From Collinsella sp. TF05-9AC (GTDB taxonomy: Bacteria > Actinomycetota > Coriobacteriia > Coriobacteriales > Coriobacteriaceae), in contig NZ_QSSH01000005.1 in the NCBI RefSeq assembly GCF_003438495.1, positions 31,573-95,572 of the forward strand: 64,000 nucleotides of DNA. The letters are read 5' to 3'. Below, one piece after another: positions 19,374 to 27,865 of the stretch. Position numbers and translations under genes: made by a program. Within the stretch, counting starts at the first letter, position 1. Every line of letters starts with the position of its first letter. Under the pieces are notes generated by a model, which ran no database searches, was not told where the DNA came from, and was given only the letters and a program-made list of their open reading frames with translations.

Positions 19374-19387
19374 CTGGCATATGTCAG
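19374..19387. promoter_or_regulatory. Operator-like palindrome, copy 2
   Basis: CTGGCATATGTCAG is the same motif with one mismatch. Its centre lies 53 bases (about five helical turns) from that of copy 1, in the spacer shared by the DUF134 gene and thyA. Confidence 0.5.
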
Positions 19388-19473
19388 AAAATGAGGGCTT
19401 ATGTTTGGGCTGTGGGGTCGCGTGCGCCTGGGCTACAATGAATTTCGCTTATAGGCGACTGACGGGAGGGTCA

Positions 19474-20322
19474 ATGAGCAAGGCTGATCAACAGTTTGTA
19501 ACCATGTGCCGCGATATCTTGGACCATGGCACCACCACCGAGGGCCAAAAGGTCCGACCGGTGTGGGAGGATGGCACCCCTGCCTATACCATTAAAAACT
19601 TTGGCGTTACGGCACGTTACGACCTGCGCGAGGAGTTCCCCGCGCTCACACTGCGTCGCACGGCGCTTAAATCTGCCATGGACGAGATCTTGTGGATCTA
19701 TCAAAAGAAGTCCAATAACGTCCATGACCTCAACAGCCATATTTGGGATGAGTGGGCCGACGAGACCGGTTCCATCGGCAAGGCCTACGGCTATCAGATT
19801 GGCCAGAAGAGCCATTACGCCGAGGGCGACTTTGACCAGATGGACCGTGTGCTGTACGACCTTAAGCATACGCCGTACAGCCGCCGCATCATGACCAACA
19901 CGTACGTGTTTAGCGACCTGTCCGAGATGCACCTGTATCCGTGCGCCTACAGCGTGACCTATAACGTCACGCAGCGCCCGCAGGACGACAAGCCCACGCT
20001 CAACATGATTCTCAACCAGCGCAGCCAGGACATTTTGGCCGCGAACAACTGGAACGTGTGCCAGTACGCTATTTTGTTGATGATGGTCGCGCAGTCGGTC
20101 GATATGATCGCTGGCGAGCTGCTGCATGTGATTGCCGATGCCCACATTTACGACCGGCATGTCGATATCGTCCGCGAGCTTATCGAGCGTCCGCAGTTTG
20201 CGGCGCCTAAGGTAACGCTGAACCCCGACGTGCATGATTTCTATGCGTTTACGACCGACGACCTGATTGTGGAGGGCTACGAGCACGGTCCGCAGGTCAA
20301 GAACATTCCCATTGCGGTGTAG
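19474..20322 (+). CDS. thyA: Thymidylate synthase ThyA
   Basis: Converts dUMP to dTMP using methylene-tetrahydrofolate, producing dihydrofolate that the next gene product recycles. 282 residues. Folate/dUMP blocks DGTPAYTIKNFGVTARYDLREEFP, the catalytic cysteine in MHLYPCAYSVTYNV, the LNQRSQDILAANNWNVCQYA segment and C-terminal ADAHIYDRHVDIVREL. Start ATG 19474 follows GGGAGGG; the frame stays open upstream but without similarity. folA starts ten bases after the stop. Confidence 0.95.
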   Translation: MSKADQQFVTMCRDILDHGTTTEGQKVRPVWEDGTPAYTIKNFGVTARYDLREEFPALTLRRTALKSAMDEILWIYQKKSNNVHDLNSHIWDEWADETGSIGKAYGYQIGQKSHYAEGDFDQMDRVLYDLKHTPYSRRIMTNTYVFSDLSEMHLYPCAYSVTYNVTQRPQDDKPTLNMILNQRSQDILAANNWNVCQYAILLMMVAQSVDMIAGELLHVIADAHIYDRHVDIVRELIERPQFAAPKVTLNPDVHDFYAFTTDDLIVEGYEHGPQVKNIPIAV

Positions 20323-20331
20323 GTGGTGCTC

Positions 20332-20850
20332 ATGACGTGTAAGCTATCTGCTATCGTTGCCGTGTGTGACGATTGGGGCATTGGGTGCGAGGGCGACATG
20401 GTGGTGTCCAATCGCGCCGACATGCGCCATTTTGTGGCCTGCACCAAGGGCTGCCCGGTCATCATGGGGCGCAAGACGCTGCTGAGTTTTCCCGGTGGGC
20501 GTCCACTCAAGAACCGTCGCAATATCGTGCTTACCCGCGACGAGGATTTTGCTGTCGAGGGCGTCGACGTGGTGCATAGCATCGACGAGGCTCTCGCCGC
20601 GGTTGCCGATGAGCCCGTTGCGTGGGTGATCGGCGGCGGCGATGTCTATCGGCAGTTTTTGCCGTATTGCGCCGAGGCCGAGGTCACGCACAACCATTGC
20701 ACTCATGCCGTGGACACGTACTTTCCCGATTTGGACGCCGATCCCGCGTGGGAGATTGCGTGGCGTGGCGGTGTTGCCACGATTGCCTCGGGCGAGGGCG
20801 ACGAGGGTGTCGATTATGAGTTCGTGACATATCGTCGCGTTGAGGCGTAA
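20332..20850 (+). CDS. folA: Dihydrofolate reductase
   Basis: Regenerates tetrahydrofolate with NADPH. 172 residues. Recognisable elements are IVAVCDDWGIGCEGDMVVSNRADMRHF, NADPH-binding PVIMGRKTLLSFPGGRPLKNRRNIVLTRD and WVIGGGDVYRQFLPYCAEAEVTHN. The ATG at 20332 has AGGTGG upstream; a GTG at 20323 is possible. With thyA it forms a two-gene dTMP/folate unit. Confidence 0.93.
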   Translation: MTCKLSAIVAVCDDWGIGCEGDMVVSNRADMRHFVACTKGCPVIMGRKTLLSFPGGRPLKNRRNIVLTRDEDFAVEGVDVVHSIDEALAAVADEPVAWVIGGGDVYRQFLPYCAEAEVTHNHCTHAVDTYFPDLDADPAWEIAWRGGVATIASGEGDEGVDYEFVTYRRVEA

Positions 20851-20894
20851 ATCGCCTAGCGTGAACGGTATTATCGGGTTGATTGAATGCATGG

Positions 20895-20920
20895 GGCGGC
20901 GCTTCGCGTCGCCTCGTTTG
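20895..20920 (+). terminator. Possible weak terminator after folA
   Basis: Stem GGCGGCG / CGTCGCC around CTTCG, followed by TCGTTTGG. The stem is short and the T run interrupted. Confidence 0.35.
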
Positions 20921-20959
20921 GTATAGATGTGCTGTTAAGAAGGGTGCGGGCTGGCTGCT

Positions 20960-21874
20960 ATGACTGATGCCGTTGAGGTTCTGCGAATCGATTCGCTTAC
21001 GGATGAGCGGCTCGACGCCTACGTGCGACTGACCGAGCGCGAGCTTCGCTGCGTGCTGGAGCCCCAAAAGGGTATCTTTATCGCTGAGAGTGCCAAGGTT
21101 ATCGAGCGCGCGGTGCGTGCCGGATACCAGCCGGTGAGCTTTCTTTTGGGCGAACGCTGGCTCGATCAGATGATGCCGCTGTTTGAGCGCCTGGTTGTGC
21201 GCGAGGGCGCAGGTCCGGTTCCTGTGTTCGTTGCCTCCATGGAGCTCATGGAGCAATTGACGGGCTTTAACGTGACGCGCGGTGCGCTCGCGGCGTTTCG
21301 TCGCCCGCGGCAGATTCCGGTTGATGAGTTTCTCGACGGCGTCGTCGAGGCGGCGGGGGAGCGTCCGGTGCGTGTGTGCGTGCTCGAGGGCATTGTCGAC
21401 CATACCAATGTGGGCGCGATTTTCCGTTCGGCGGCCGCATTGAACGTTGACGGTATTTTGGTCAGCCCTACGTGCTGCGACCCGCTGTACCGTCGCTCGG
21501 CCCGCGTGAGCATGGGCACGGTGTTTCAGGTGCCGTGGACGCGCATTGGCAGCGAGGCTCGCGTGTGGCCGCACGATGGCCTGGCGGCACTGCACGAAGC
21601 CGGTTTTTCTTGTGCTGCCATGGCATTGACGGACGATTCCGTATCGCTGGACGATCCCGTGCTGCAGGAGATTGACCGCCTGGCAATCTTTATGGGTACC
21701 GAGGGTGCCGGCCTGGGTGCCAAGACTATCGCGGGCTGCGACCGGGCCGTGCGCATTCCGATGGCGCACGGGGTCGATTCGCTTAACGTGGCAGCGGCGA
21801 GTGCCGTCGCCTTTTGGCAGCTGTGCCCGCACGTGAGTAATGAGTACCACTACCAGCCGGGGCTGTATCACTAG
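20960..21874 (+). CDS. TrmH/SpoU family RNA 2'-O-methyltransferase
   Basis: 304 residues. A substrate-binding N-terminal domain (residues 1-110, with GIFIAESAKVIERAV) precedes a SPOUT fold showing the three family motifs: LEGIVDHTNVGAIFRSAAALNVDGILVS, IFMGTEGAGLG and IPMAHGVDSLNVAAASAVAFW. The specific target (23S rRNA or tRNA) cannot be told from sequence alone. It stands alone in a forward run, separated from folA by about 110 bases. Confidence 0.88.
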   Translation: MTDAVEVLRIDSLTDERLDAYVRLTERELRCVLEPQKGIFIAESAKVIERAVRAGYQPVSFLLGERWLDQMMPLFERLVVREGAGPVPVFVASMELMEQLTGFNVTRGALAAFRRPRQIPVDEFLDGVVEAAGERPVRVCVLEGIVDHTNVGAIFRSAAALNVDGILVSPTCCDPLYRRSARVSMGTVFQVPWTRIGSEARVWPHDGLAALHEAGFSCAAMALTDDSVSLDDPVLQEIDRLAIFMGTEGAGLGAKTIAGCDRAVRIPMAHGVDSLNVAAASAVAFWQLCPHVSNEYHYQPGLYH

Positions 21875-21999
21875 GCAGATAGTTCGCACCGGGCTCTGAT
21901 TCGGGGTGTTTCGGTCGACGCCGGTCGGTGCTAAGCTGGTATTGGCGTTGGTCTTAATTTGCTGTTTTGTCGGTTGACGTGCGCTTTTGGGGAGGGCGT

Positions 22000-23349
22000 G
22001 TGGCTAAGAAATCTACGGCTATCGATGTAACGCAGGGTGTTATTTGGCAGCAGTTGCTTTCGCTGTGCGTTCCCATCTTTTTTAGTTCGTTTTTTCAGCA
22101 GGCTTACACGCTCATCGGTACCTATATCGTCGGCCAGTTTGGTGGCAAGCTCGCACTGGGTGGCATTCAAGCCACGATGGTGCTCACCGAGCTCTGCATT
22201 GGCTTTTGCGTTGGCGTCGGCGCCGGCTGCGCGGTCATTACCGGTCAGTATTTTGGCCAGCACGATGATGACCGCCTGAGCCGTTCGGTCCATACGGCCA
22301 TGACGCTCGCGCTGGTGGGCGGTATCGTTTTCTCGATTCTTGGCATAGTGTTCGTTGAGCCCATGCTGGTGCTTATGAACACGCCGCATGAACTATTGGC
22401 CGAGGGCGTGGCCTATGCTCGTTGCTATTTTGCCGCCATGGTTGCGGCGCTGCTGCTCAATATGGGGACGGCACTGCTGCGCGCCGTGGGCGACACGCGC
22501 GGGCCTGCTGTGATCATCGCTTCCGGCTGCCTTGTTAATGCGGTGCTGGATGTTATCTTCGTTGCCGTGCTTCATATGGAGGCTCTTGGCTGCGGCATCG
22601 CGGTGGCGCTGACCATTTGCTCCAACGCCACGATGATCGTGATTCGTATGATGCACGCACCGGGTGCGTGGCGGCTTTCACTGTCCAAACTCGGCATTGA
22701 TCCGGGCATTTGTAAGAGCATGATCTCATGCGGTCTGCCGCTTGGCTTTCAGTCTGCTGCGTATTCGATTTCCAACGTTTTGATTCAGGTGTCGGTCAAC
22801 TCGTTTGGTGCCGATGTCACCACGGCGTGGGGTCTTTCGGGCCGCCTGGATGGCATTGTCTGGATGGTTACCGAGGCGCTTGGTGTGTCGATCACCACGT
22901 TCTCGGCACAGAACTTTGGCGCGCGCAACTACGAGCGCATGCGCAAGGGTTACCATACGTCGCTCGTGCTGTCCTTTATGCTCATTGGCGGCCTGTCTGC
23001 CGTGCTGCTGGTATTCTCGGGTCCGTTGTCGCGTCTGTTTGTCGACGATGCTTCGATTTCGGCGTATACCACGACGATTCTTCATTTCATTGCGCCGTTC
23101 TACGCGATTTTCTCGATTATCGAGAACGCGTCGGGCTCCATTCGTGGTGCCGGCGTGAGCTTGCAGCCCATGCTGCTCACGATTTTTGGCACCGTCGTGC
23201 TCAGGGTGATCTGGGTGTTTGCGATTATGCCGTTCGATCCGTCGCTTGAGCACCTGCTGCTTGTCTACCCCGTAACCTGGGTAATCACCGCAACCATGTT
23301 CATCGTCTACCATCACAGCGGAAACTGGCTCGGCCGCGCCACCGCCTAG
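22000..23349 (+). CDS. MATE family multidrug/Na+ antiporter
   Basis: 449 residues, about twelve hydrophobic segments in two repeated halves of six, as in the MATE (NorM/DinF-like) exporters. The start MAKKSTAIDVTQGVIWQQLLSLCVPIFFSSFFQQAYTLI has the usual cytosolic N-terminus before helix 1. GTG 22000 is chosen because GGGGAGGG lies just upstream; a TTG at 21967 is in frame but has no ribosome binding site. Substrate unknown. A palindromic repeat follows. Confidence 0.88.
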   Translation: MAKKSTAIDVTQGVIWQQLLSLCVPIFFSSFFQQAYTLIGTYIVGQFGGKLALGGIQATMVLTELCIGFCVGVGAGCAVITGQYFGQHDDDRLSRSVHTAMTLALVGGIVFSILGIVFVEPMLVLMNTPHELLAEGVAYARCYFAAMVAALLLNMGTALLRAVGDTRGPAVIIASGCLVNAVLDVIFVAVLHMEALGCGIAVALTICSNATMIVIRMMHAPGAWRLSLSKLGIDPGICKSMISCGLPLGFQSAAYSISNVLIQVSVNSFGADVTTAWGLSGRLDGIVWMVTEALGVSITTFSAQNFGARNYERMRKGYHTSLVLSFMLIGGLSAVLLVFSGPLSRLFVDDASISAYTTTILHFIAPFYAIFSIIENASGSIRGAGVSLQPMLLTIFGTVVLRVIWVFAIMPFDPSLEHLLLVYPVTWVITATMFIVYHHSGNWLGRATA

Positions 23350-23372
23350 CTCATCCGTCAGATACCCCTGAT

Positions 23373-23441
23373 AAGTTGCGGTGAAATAGTTCCTGAAAAG
23401 CCCTTGCGGACCGTCAAACAAGTACTATTCCACCGCAACTT
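23373..23441. repeat. Dispersed palindromic repeat, family B, copy 1
   Basis: The left arm AAGTTGCGGTGAAATAG (23373-23389) is repeated inverted at 23425-23441 (CTATTCCACCGCAACTT) with one mismatch. The same arm sequence recurs at 57353-57416, where the stem is longer. Confidence 0.8.
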
Positions 23442-23478
23442 CCTTATGAGCTGTAGGTGTTGGCGGAAAACGAATCAA

Positions 23479-23726
23479 TTAGTATTCGATGCCTTGGCGG
23501 GCTAGGAGGCCTTCGTCGAAGTAGTGTTTGATGGGACGTATTTCGGTGACTAAGTCCGCGAGGTCGGCCAACGGCAGCAGCCCGCGGCCGGTGAGCACGA
23601 GTTCCGTGGTGGCGGGCTTTATCGCGATCAGCGCTTCGACATCCTCGCGCGTCACGAAGCAGCCGTCGTCTTGCCCTTGCCGTCGCCTGTATAGATTTGA
23701 ACCTTGCCGACTTACAGTGATGCCAT
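23479..23726 (-). pseudogene. cobO: Decayed corrinoid adenosyltransferase gene (cobO/btuR)
   Basis: On the reverse strand an ATG (23724-23726) with AAAGGAC upstream begins MASL, hits a TAA, and then the same frame gives GKVQIYTGDGKGKTTAAS and another stop. KVQIYTGDGKGKTT is the P-loop start of ATP:cob(I)alamin adenosyltransferases. One base out of frame the sequence resumes as FVTREDVEALIAI, ELVLTGRG, LADLVTEIRPIKHYFDEG and LARQGIEY, the family C-terminus. Roughly 100 or more central codons are missing and the parts are out of frame, so this is an internal deletion plus stop. No other cobalamin gene is visible nearby. Confidence 0.85.
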
Positions 23727-23818
23727 CTCTGTCCTTTCGTGCCCGGCGTCGGTTTATCGTCGCTCGGGTTGGGTATTCTAGAAACCATTATCAACCCCAG
23801 TAGATGGAGTTCAAGCAG

Positions 23819-25711
23819 ATGGAGATGGATGACAACAAGCGTAGACGGAATATGATCCTCTACGTGCTCATCGCCTTCGTCGTCTACCTCGTGCTCTCGA
23901 CCGTTCTGTTCCCCAACATCGGTCACACGCAGCAGATTACGAAGACCGATTACTCGACGTTTGTCAAAGCACTCGATAAGAAGAGTGTCGACAAGGTCGA
24001 GTACAACACGGACGATTACTCGATTTATTACACCAAGAAGGGCGAGGACGAGAATATCGCCTATAAGACGACCGGTGTGCCGAACGATGCGGGCTTTACC
24101 GATCGCGTGCTTGAGTCTGGCGCTTCGCTGGAGTCGGTCGTTCCCGATAAAAACTCGGGTTTGATGACCTACTACCTGCTCACACTCATTCTTCCCATGG
24201 CGATTTTCTTCCTCATCGGTTGGTGGCTCAACCGCCGCATGAAGAAGGCTATGGGCGATGACGGCCCGTCGATGAACTTTGGCGGCGGCGGTTTTGGCGG
24301 CGGCGGGCTGGGTAAGTCCGGCGCGCGCGTGATCGCCTCCAAGGACGTGGGCGTGACCTTTAAGGACGTCGCTGGCCAGGAAGAGGCCAAGGAATCCCTC
24401 AAGGAGGTCGTCGATTTTCTGGAGAAGCCGCAGCGCTACGAGGAGATTGGCGCCAAGCTGCCGCGCGGTGCTCTCCTTGTTGGCCCTCCGGGTACCGGTA
24501 AGACCCTGCTTGCCAAGGCTGTTGCCGGCGAGGCCGGTGTTCCGTTCTTTAGCATTTCGGGCTCTGAGTTCGTTGAGATGTTTGTTGGTCGCGGCGCTGC
24601 TAAGGTTCGTGACCTGTTTAAGCAGGCCAAGGAAAAGGCCCCGTGCATCGTCTTTATCGACGAGATCGATACCATTGGTAAGAAGCGCGATGGCGGCGGC
24701 TTTAGCGGCAACGACGAGCGCGAGCAGACGCTCAATCAGTTGCTGACCGAGATGGATGGCTTCGATAACCACAAGGGTATCGTTGTCCTCGCTGCCACCA
24801 ACCGTCCCGACAGCCTCGATCCGGCCCTGCTACGCCCCGGTCGTTTTGACCGCCGCATCCCCGTCGAGTTGCCCGATCTGACCGGCCGTAAGAACATTCT
24901 TGAGTTGCATGCCAAGAGCGTGAAGACGCAGCCGCCGATCGATTTGACCGCGATTGCCCGCGCCACGCCTGGTGCCTCGGGCGCCGATTTGGCCAATATC
25001 ATCAACGAGGGCGCCCTGCGCGCCGTTCGCGAAGGTCGCAAGCGTGCAACCCAGGACGACTTCGAGGAGTCGGTGGAGGTCGTCATTGCCGGCCAACAGC
25101 GTAAGTCCACGGTGCTTTCCGACCACGAGAAGCAGGTCGTTTCCTACCATGAGATCGGCCATGCCATTGTTGCCGCTCGCCAGAAGGGCTCTGCGCCGGT
25201 CACGAAGATCACCATCGTGCCACGCACGAGCGGTGCTCTGGGCTACACCATGCAGGTCGAGGAGGATGAGCGCTTCCTGACCACACGCCAGGAGGTCCTG
25301 GACAAGCTCGCCGTCTACTGCGGTGGCCGTGCGGCCGAGGAGCTCATCTTTGGTGAGATGACGACTGGCGCCGCCAACGATATCGAGCAGGCCACCAAGC
25401 TCGCCCGAAACATGGTGACGCGCTTTGGTATGTCCGACGAGTTTGGCATGATGGCGCTCGGTACCGTCCAGAATGCGTACCTCAACCAGGATACGTCGCT
25501 CACCTGCGCCCCCGGTACGGCCGAGCGTGTGGACGCAATTGTCGCCAAGTTGATTGAGGATGCGCACGACCGCGCCCTGCAGATCCTCAAGGAAAACAAG
25601 TTCAAGCTCCACGAGCTGGCTCGTTATCTGTACAAGAAGGAGACGATCACGGGCGAGGAGTTTATGAACCTCCTCACGCGCGAAAATCCGCTGATGTCTA
25701 AGCAGCAGTAG
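23819..25711 (+). CDS. ftsH: ATP-dependent zinc metalloprotease FtsH
   Basis: Membrane-anchored AAA+ protease that degrades misfolded membrane and regulatory proteins. About 630 residues. Two membrane segments (near residues 12-30 and 115-135) bracket an extracytoplasmic domain. The AAA module has Walker A GPPGTGKT, Walker B IVFIDEID and the second region of homology [14 protein letters not shown]. The zinc site HEIGH (about residue 443) is intact. I favour ATG 23819, which has GGAG nine bases upstream; ATG 23804 is the longer alternative without a clear ribosome binding site. The tail ends soon after the protease domain. Confidence 0.95.
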   Translation: MEMDDNKRRRNMILYVLIAFVVYLVLSTVLFPNIGHTQQITKTDYSTFVKALDKKSVDKVEYNTDDYSIYYTKKGEDENIAYKTTGVPNDAGFTDRVLESGASLESVVPDKNSGLMTYYLLTLILPMAIFFLIGWWLNRRMKKAMGDDGPSMNFGGGGFGGGGLGKSGARVIASKDVGVTFKDVAGQEEAKESLKEVVDFLEKPQRYEEIGAKLPRGALLVGPPGTGKTLLAKAVAGEAGVPFFSISGSEFVEMFVGRGAAKVRDLFKQAKEKAPCIVFIDEIDTIGKKRDGGGFSGNDEREQTLNQLLTEMDGFDNHKGIVVLAATNRPDSLDPALLRPGRFDRRIPVELPDLTGRKNILELHAKSVKTQPPIDLTAIARATPGASGADLANIINEGALRAVREGRKRATQDDFEESVEVVIAGQQRKSTVLSDHEKQVVSYHEIGHAIVAARQKGSAPVTKITIVPRTSGALGYTMQVEEDERFLTTRQEVLDKLAVYCGGRAAEELIFGEMTTGAANDIEQATKLARNMVTRFGMSDEFGMMALGTVQNAYLNQDTSLTCAPGTAERVDAIVAKLIEDAHDRALQILKENKFKLHELARYLYKKETITGEEFMNLLTRENPLMSKQQ

Positions 25712-25738
25712 CGTTGCGTTCGGGATAGTAAATATCGA

Positions 25739-25775
25739 CGCCCCATTTGAGTGCCTATCTCAAATGGGGCGTTTT
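25739..25775 (+). terminator. Intrinsic terminator after ftsH
   Basis: Stem CGCCCCATTTGAG / CTCAAATGGGGCG with TGCCTAT loop, followed by TTTTG. It lies only about 18 bases before the next start. Confidence 0.8.
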
Positions 25776-25792
25776 GCTTGAGAGGGATGGAA

Positions 25793-26248
25793 ATGAAGAT
25801 CGTGGTGAGCGCCTGCTTGATGGGCGAGAGCTGCAAGTATAACGGGCTCGATAACTACCACCGCGCGTTGGTCGAGGCTTGCGAGCGCACGGGGACCGAG
25901 GTCCTCCTCGTGTGCCCCGAGGTCTTTGGCGGCCTGCTCACGCCGCGCAAGCCGTCCGAGATTGTGAACGGCGAGGTTCGTACCTGCGAGGGCATCTCGG
26001 TTGATCGTGAATTTCGCCTGGGTGCCCAACGTGCGCTCGATATGTGCGAGCAGGCAGGCGGACCGGAAGAGATAGTCGCGTGCATCCTTCAGGACCGCAG
26101 CCCCTCGTGCGGTGCGGGTCACATCTACGACGGCACCTTTAGCAGTACGCTCACCGCGGGCAACGGTGTTTTCGTCGACCTGCTCCTGCGCCACGGCTAC
26201 CGTGTGATCCCGGCAAGCGAGTTCGACCCCAGCATGCTGGAGCAATAA
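25793..26248 (+). CDS. DUF523 family protein
   Basis: 151 residues of the DUF523 (YbbK-like) family, function unknown. Conserved cysteine motifs are visible: SACLMGESCKYNG at the start, LVCPEVFGGLLTPR, and CILQDRSPSCGAGHIYDG. The cysteine spacing suggests metal or cluster binding, but this is inference. ATG 25793 has GAGAGGG upstream; ATG 25787 is an alternative two codons earlier. It is convergent with the glycerol dehydrogenase gene and shares a terminator with it. Confidence 0.82.
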   Translation: MKIVVSACLMGESCKYNGLDNYHRALVEACERTGTEVLLVCPEVFGGLLTPRKPSEIVNGEVRTCEGISVDREFRLGAQRALDMCEQAGGPEEIVACILQDRSPSCGAGHIYDGTFSSTLTAGNGVFVDLLLRHGYRVIPASEFDPSMLEQ

Positions 26249-26288
26249 AAAACCACCACAAGGGCACTGCTCCCTTGTGGTGGTTTTG
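26247..26288. terminator. Bidirectional terminator between DUF523 gene and gldA
   Basis: Stem AAAACCACCACAAGGG / CCCTTGTGGTGGTTTT around a CACTGCT loop, with A run on the left and T run on the right, so it can work for both convergent genes. Confidence 0.85.
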
Positions 26289-26296
26289 GCCTGGGT

Positions 26297-27379
26297 CTAG
26301 AGCGTGTGGCCGTAGGCGTTGGCGGTCTTGATGGCGGCGGCGAACTTCTCGTCGGTGAAGGGCTCCGGGTTGCCCTGCTTCCACTCGTTGGTGGCGTGCG
26401 CGTACTCGCACAGGGCAGGGATGTCGGCCTCGGAAAGCCCGACCTGCTCAAGCGTCACGGGCAGCCCCATCTGCTTGTTAAAGGCAGCGTAGCGCTTAAG
26501 GTTCTCGGTGTCGCCCGTGTAGGCGAACAACACGAGCACGCCCAGGCTCACGATCTCGCCGTGCAGGTAGGTGCCCTCACGCGGAATGCTGCAGGTGGCG
26601 TTGTAGAACGCGTGTGCCACGCTCGAGTTGTAGTAGTAATCGTTCTGGTTGGTCAGGTTCGAGACATAGCCCGTGTTGACCACGATGTCGAGCGCGATCT
26701 GCTTGACAGCCTCGCTCGACAGGTCCTGGCGCACGTCCTCAAGACCCTGGACGCCATAGGTAAACAGCGGCTCGGAACAGGTGTGGGCGAGTGCCAAGCC
26801 AAGGCCTGCCGTGTGCTCCAAATTGCCGGCGCTCGTGGCGTACTCGACCTCGGGCTGCTTAGACAGGGCATCGCCTACGCCGGCCCAGAAGTACTCCGCC
26901 GGTGCCTCGGCGATGATCTTGGGGTTGATGAAGATGTGCGCCGGTCGGTTGGGGTACGAATAGCCCTCGAGCGAGCCGTCGTCGTTGTACACGACGGCAA
27001 TGGCGGTCGCGGCGGAGCAGTTGGAGCAAATCGTCGGTACGGTAAAGACGATCTTCTTGAGCTCGATGGCTGCGGTCTTCACGGTGTCGAGTGCCTTGCC
27101 GCCGCCACATGCGATGAGCGCGTCGGCTTCCTGGCAGGCAGGGGAGTTCACGACCTTGGCGATATTGGCACGCGTACTGTTGGTGCCATAGACGCGCGTC
27201 TCCAGGACCTCGACATCGGTACCTTCAAGTGCCGCCTCGATTCCCGGCAGCGCCGCAGCCAGGGCTCGCTTGCCGCCAATGATGGCGACCTTGGTCGCTC
27301 CGTACTCGGCCAGTGCGGCGGGCAGCTCGGTAAAGCAATCCTCGCCAACGGTATAATCACTCATTCCAATCGTGCGCAT
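26297..27379 (-). CDS. gldA: Glycerol dehydrogenase-like, iron/zinc-dependent alcohol dehydrogenase
   Basis: 360 residues of the GldA branch of the iron-containing alcohol dehydrogenases (glycerol plus NAD+ to dihydroxyacetone). NAD-binding part: VAIIGGKRAL and ALIACGGGKALDTVK. Metal ligands as in GldA are visible as GVGDALSK (Asp), VAHAFYN (His) and LHGEIVS (His). Start ATG 27377-27379 has GAAGG upstream; a second ATG five codons on is possible. It stands alone on the reverse strand, divergent from the ileS leader. Real substrate may be another polyol. Confidence 0.85.
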   Translation of the reverse strand: MRTIGMSDYTVGEDCFTELPAALAEYGATKVAIIGGKRALAAALPGIEAALEGTDVEVLETRVYGTNSTRANIAKVVNSPACQEADALIACGGGKALDTVKTAAIELKKIVFTVPTICSNCSAATAIAVVYNDDGSLEGYSYPNRPAHIFINPKIIAEAPAEYFWAGVGDALSKQPEVEYATSAGNLEHTAGLGLALAHTCSEPLFTYGVQGLEDVRQDLSSEAVKQIALDIVVNTGYVSNLTNQNDYYYNSSVAHAFYNATCSIPREGTYLHGEIVSLGVLVLFAYTGDTENLKRYAAFNKQMGLPVTLEQVGLSEADIPALCEYAHATNEWKQGNPEPFTDEKFAAAIKTANAYGHTL

Positions 27380-27503
27380 GGCAACCTTCTTTCTTTCGAT
27401 AAAGTGCTTTCAGGTATTTTGCTCCTAGAGAAGGTCCACAGCCGCGAGAAATTTCGAACGTATAAAACCAGTGTTGAGGGTTTTTCGCCGGCGCGGAACG
27501 TGC

Positions 27504-27509
27504 TAGCAT
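27504..27509 (+). promoter_or_regulatory. -10 element of the ileS leader
   Basis: TAGCAT preceded by TGC, an extended -10 form, located just before the predicted T-box stem I. No clear -35 is seen. Confidence 0.4.
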
Positions 27510-27516
27510 ACTCCGC

Positions 27517-27822
27517 ATAAGCGTTGATGGGGACGAGTAGTCGGCCGTACGCATGTTACAGAGAGCGGGGAGCGCTGAGAACCCGTGCATGCGACCGATG
27601 AAAATCACCCCGGAGCTGCGGTCCCAACGGACGCGTCGCACAGGCTCGTCTTAGTAGATATCGCCGAGATGGTCGTCGATACAGGCCAGCCGAGTAACGG
27701 ATGCGAGCGCGCGAATACGCGGGCGAGGGCATCTAAGCTGGGTGGTTAAACGAAGAGCTTTTGCGGGCGTACAGTCCGTTTTGTGGCGCTTCGTCCCAGC
27801 TTGTAGGGACGGGCGCTTTTTT
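27517..27822 (+). promoter_or_regulatory. T-box riboswitch, isoleucine-specific, controlling ileS
   Basis: The spacer before ileS folds as a T-box leader. Stem I starts GGGGACGAGTAG, holds the distal AGAGAGCGGGGAGC...GAACCCG hairpin, and on its 3' side has AAAATCACCCCGGAGC, where ATC (27604-27606) is the likely isoleucine specifier. The T-box bulge region is CTGGGTGGTTAAACG (27738 onward). AAGCTGGG (27735-27742) can pair with CCCAGCTT (27795-27802) as antiterminator, competing with the terminator CGTCCC / GGGACG followed by six T (27791-27822). Uncharged tRNA-Ile should therefore favour readthrough. The terminator makes it transcriptional. Confidence 0.88.
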
Positions 27823-27865
27823 GGTGCCCAACGGGCGTGCGCGCCCACGACATGAAAGGGGTACC

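Noticed and set aside
19474..20322. thyA active site PCA instead of PCH as a sign of a dead enzyme
   Set aside because: The catalytic cysteine and other blocks are intact, and I cannot exclude that this is normal variation in the family.
23444..24772. Long reverse frame (442 codons) across the cobO remnant and ftsH
   Set aside because: Most of it is antisense to the unmistakable ftsH gene, and the cobO remnant is read in different frames; it is a composition artefact of high-GC coding sequence.
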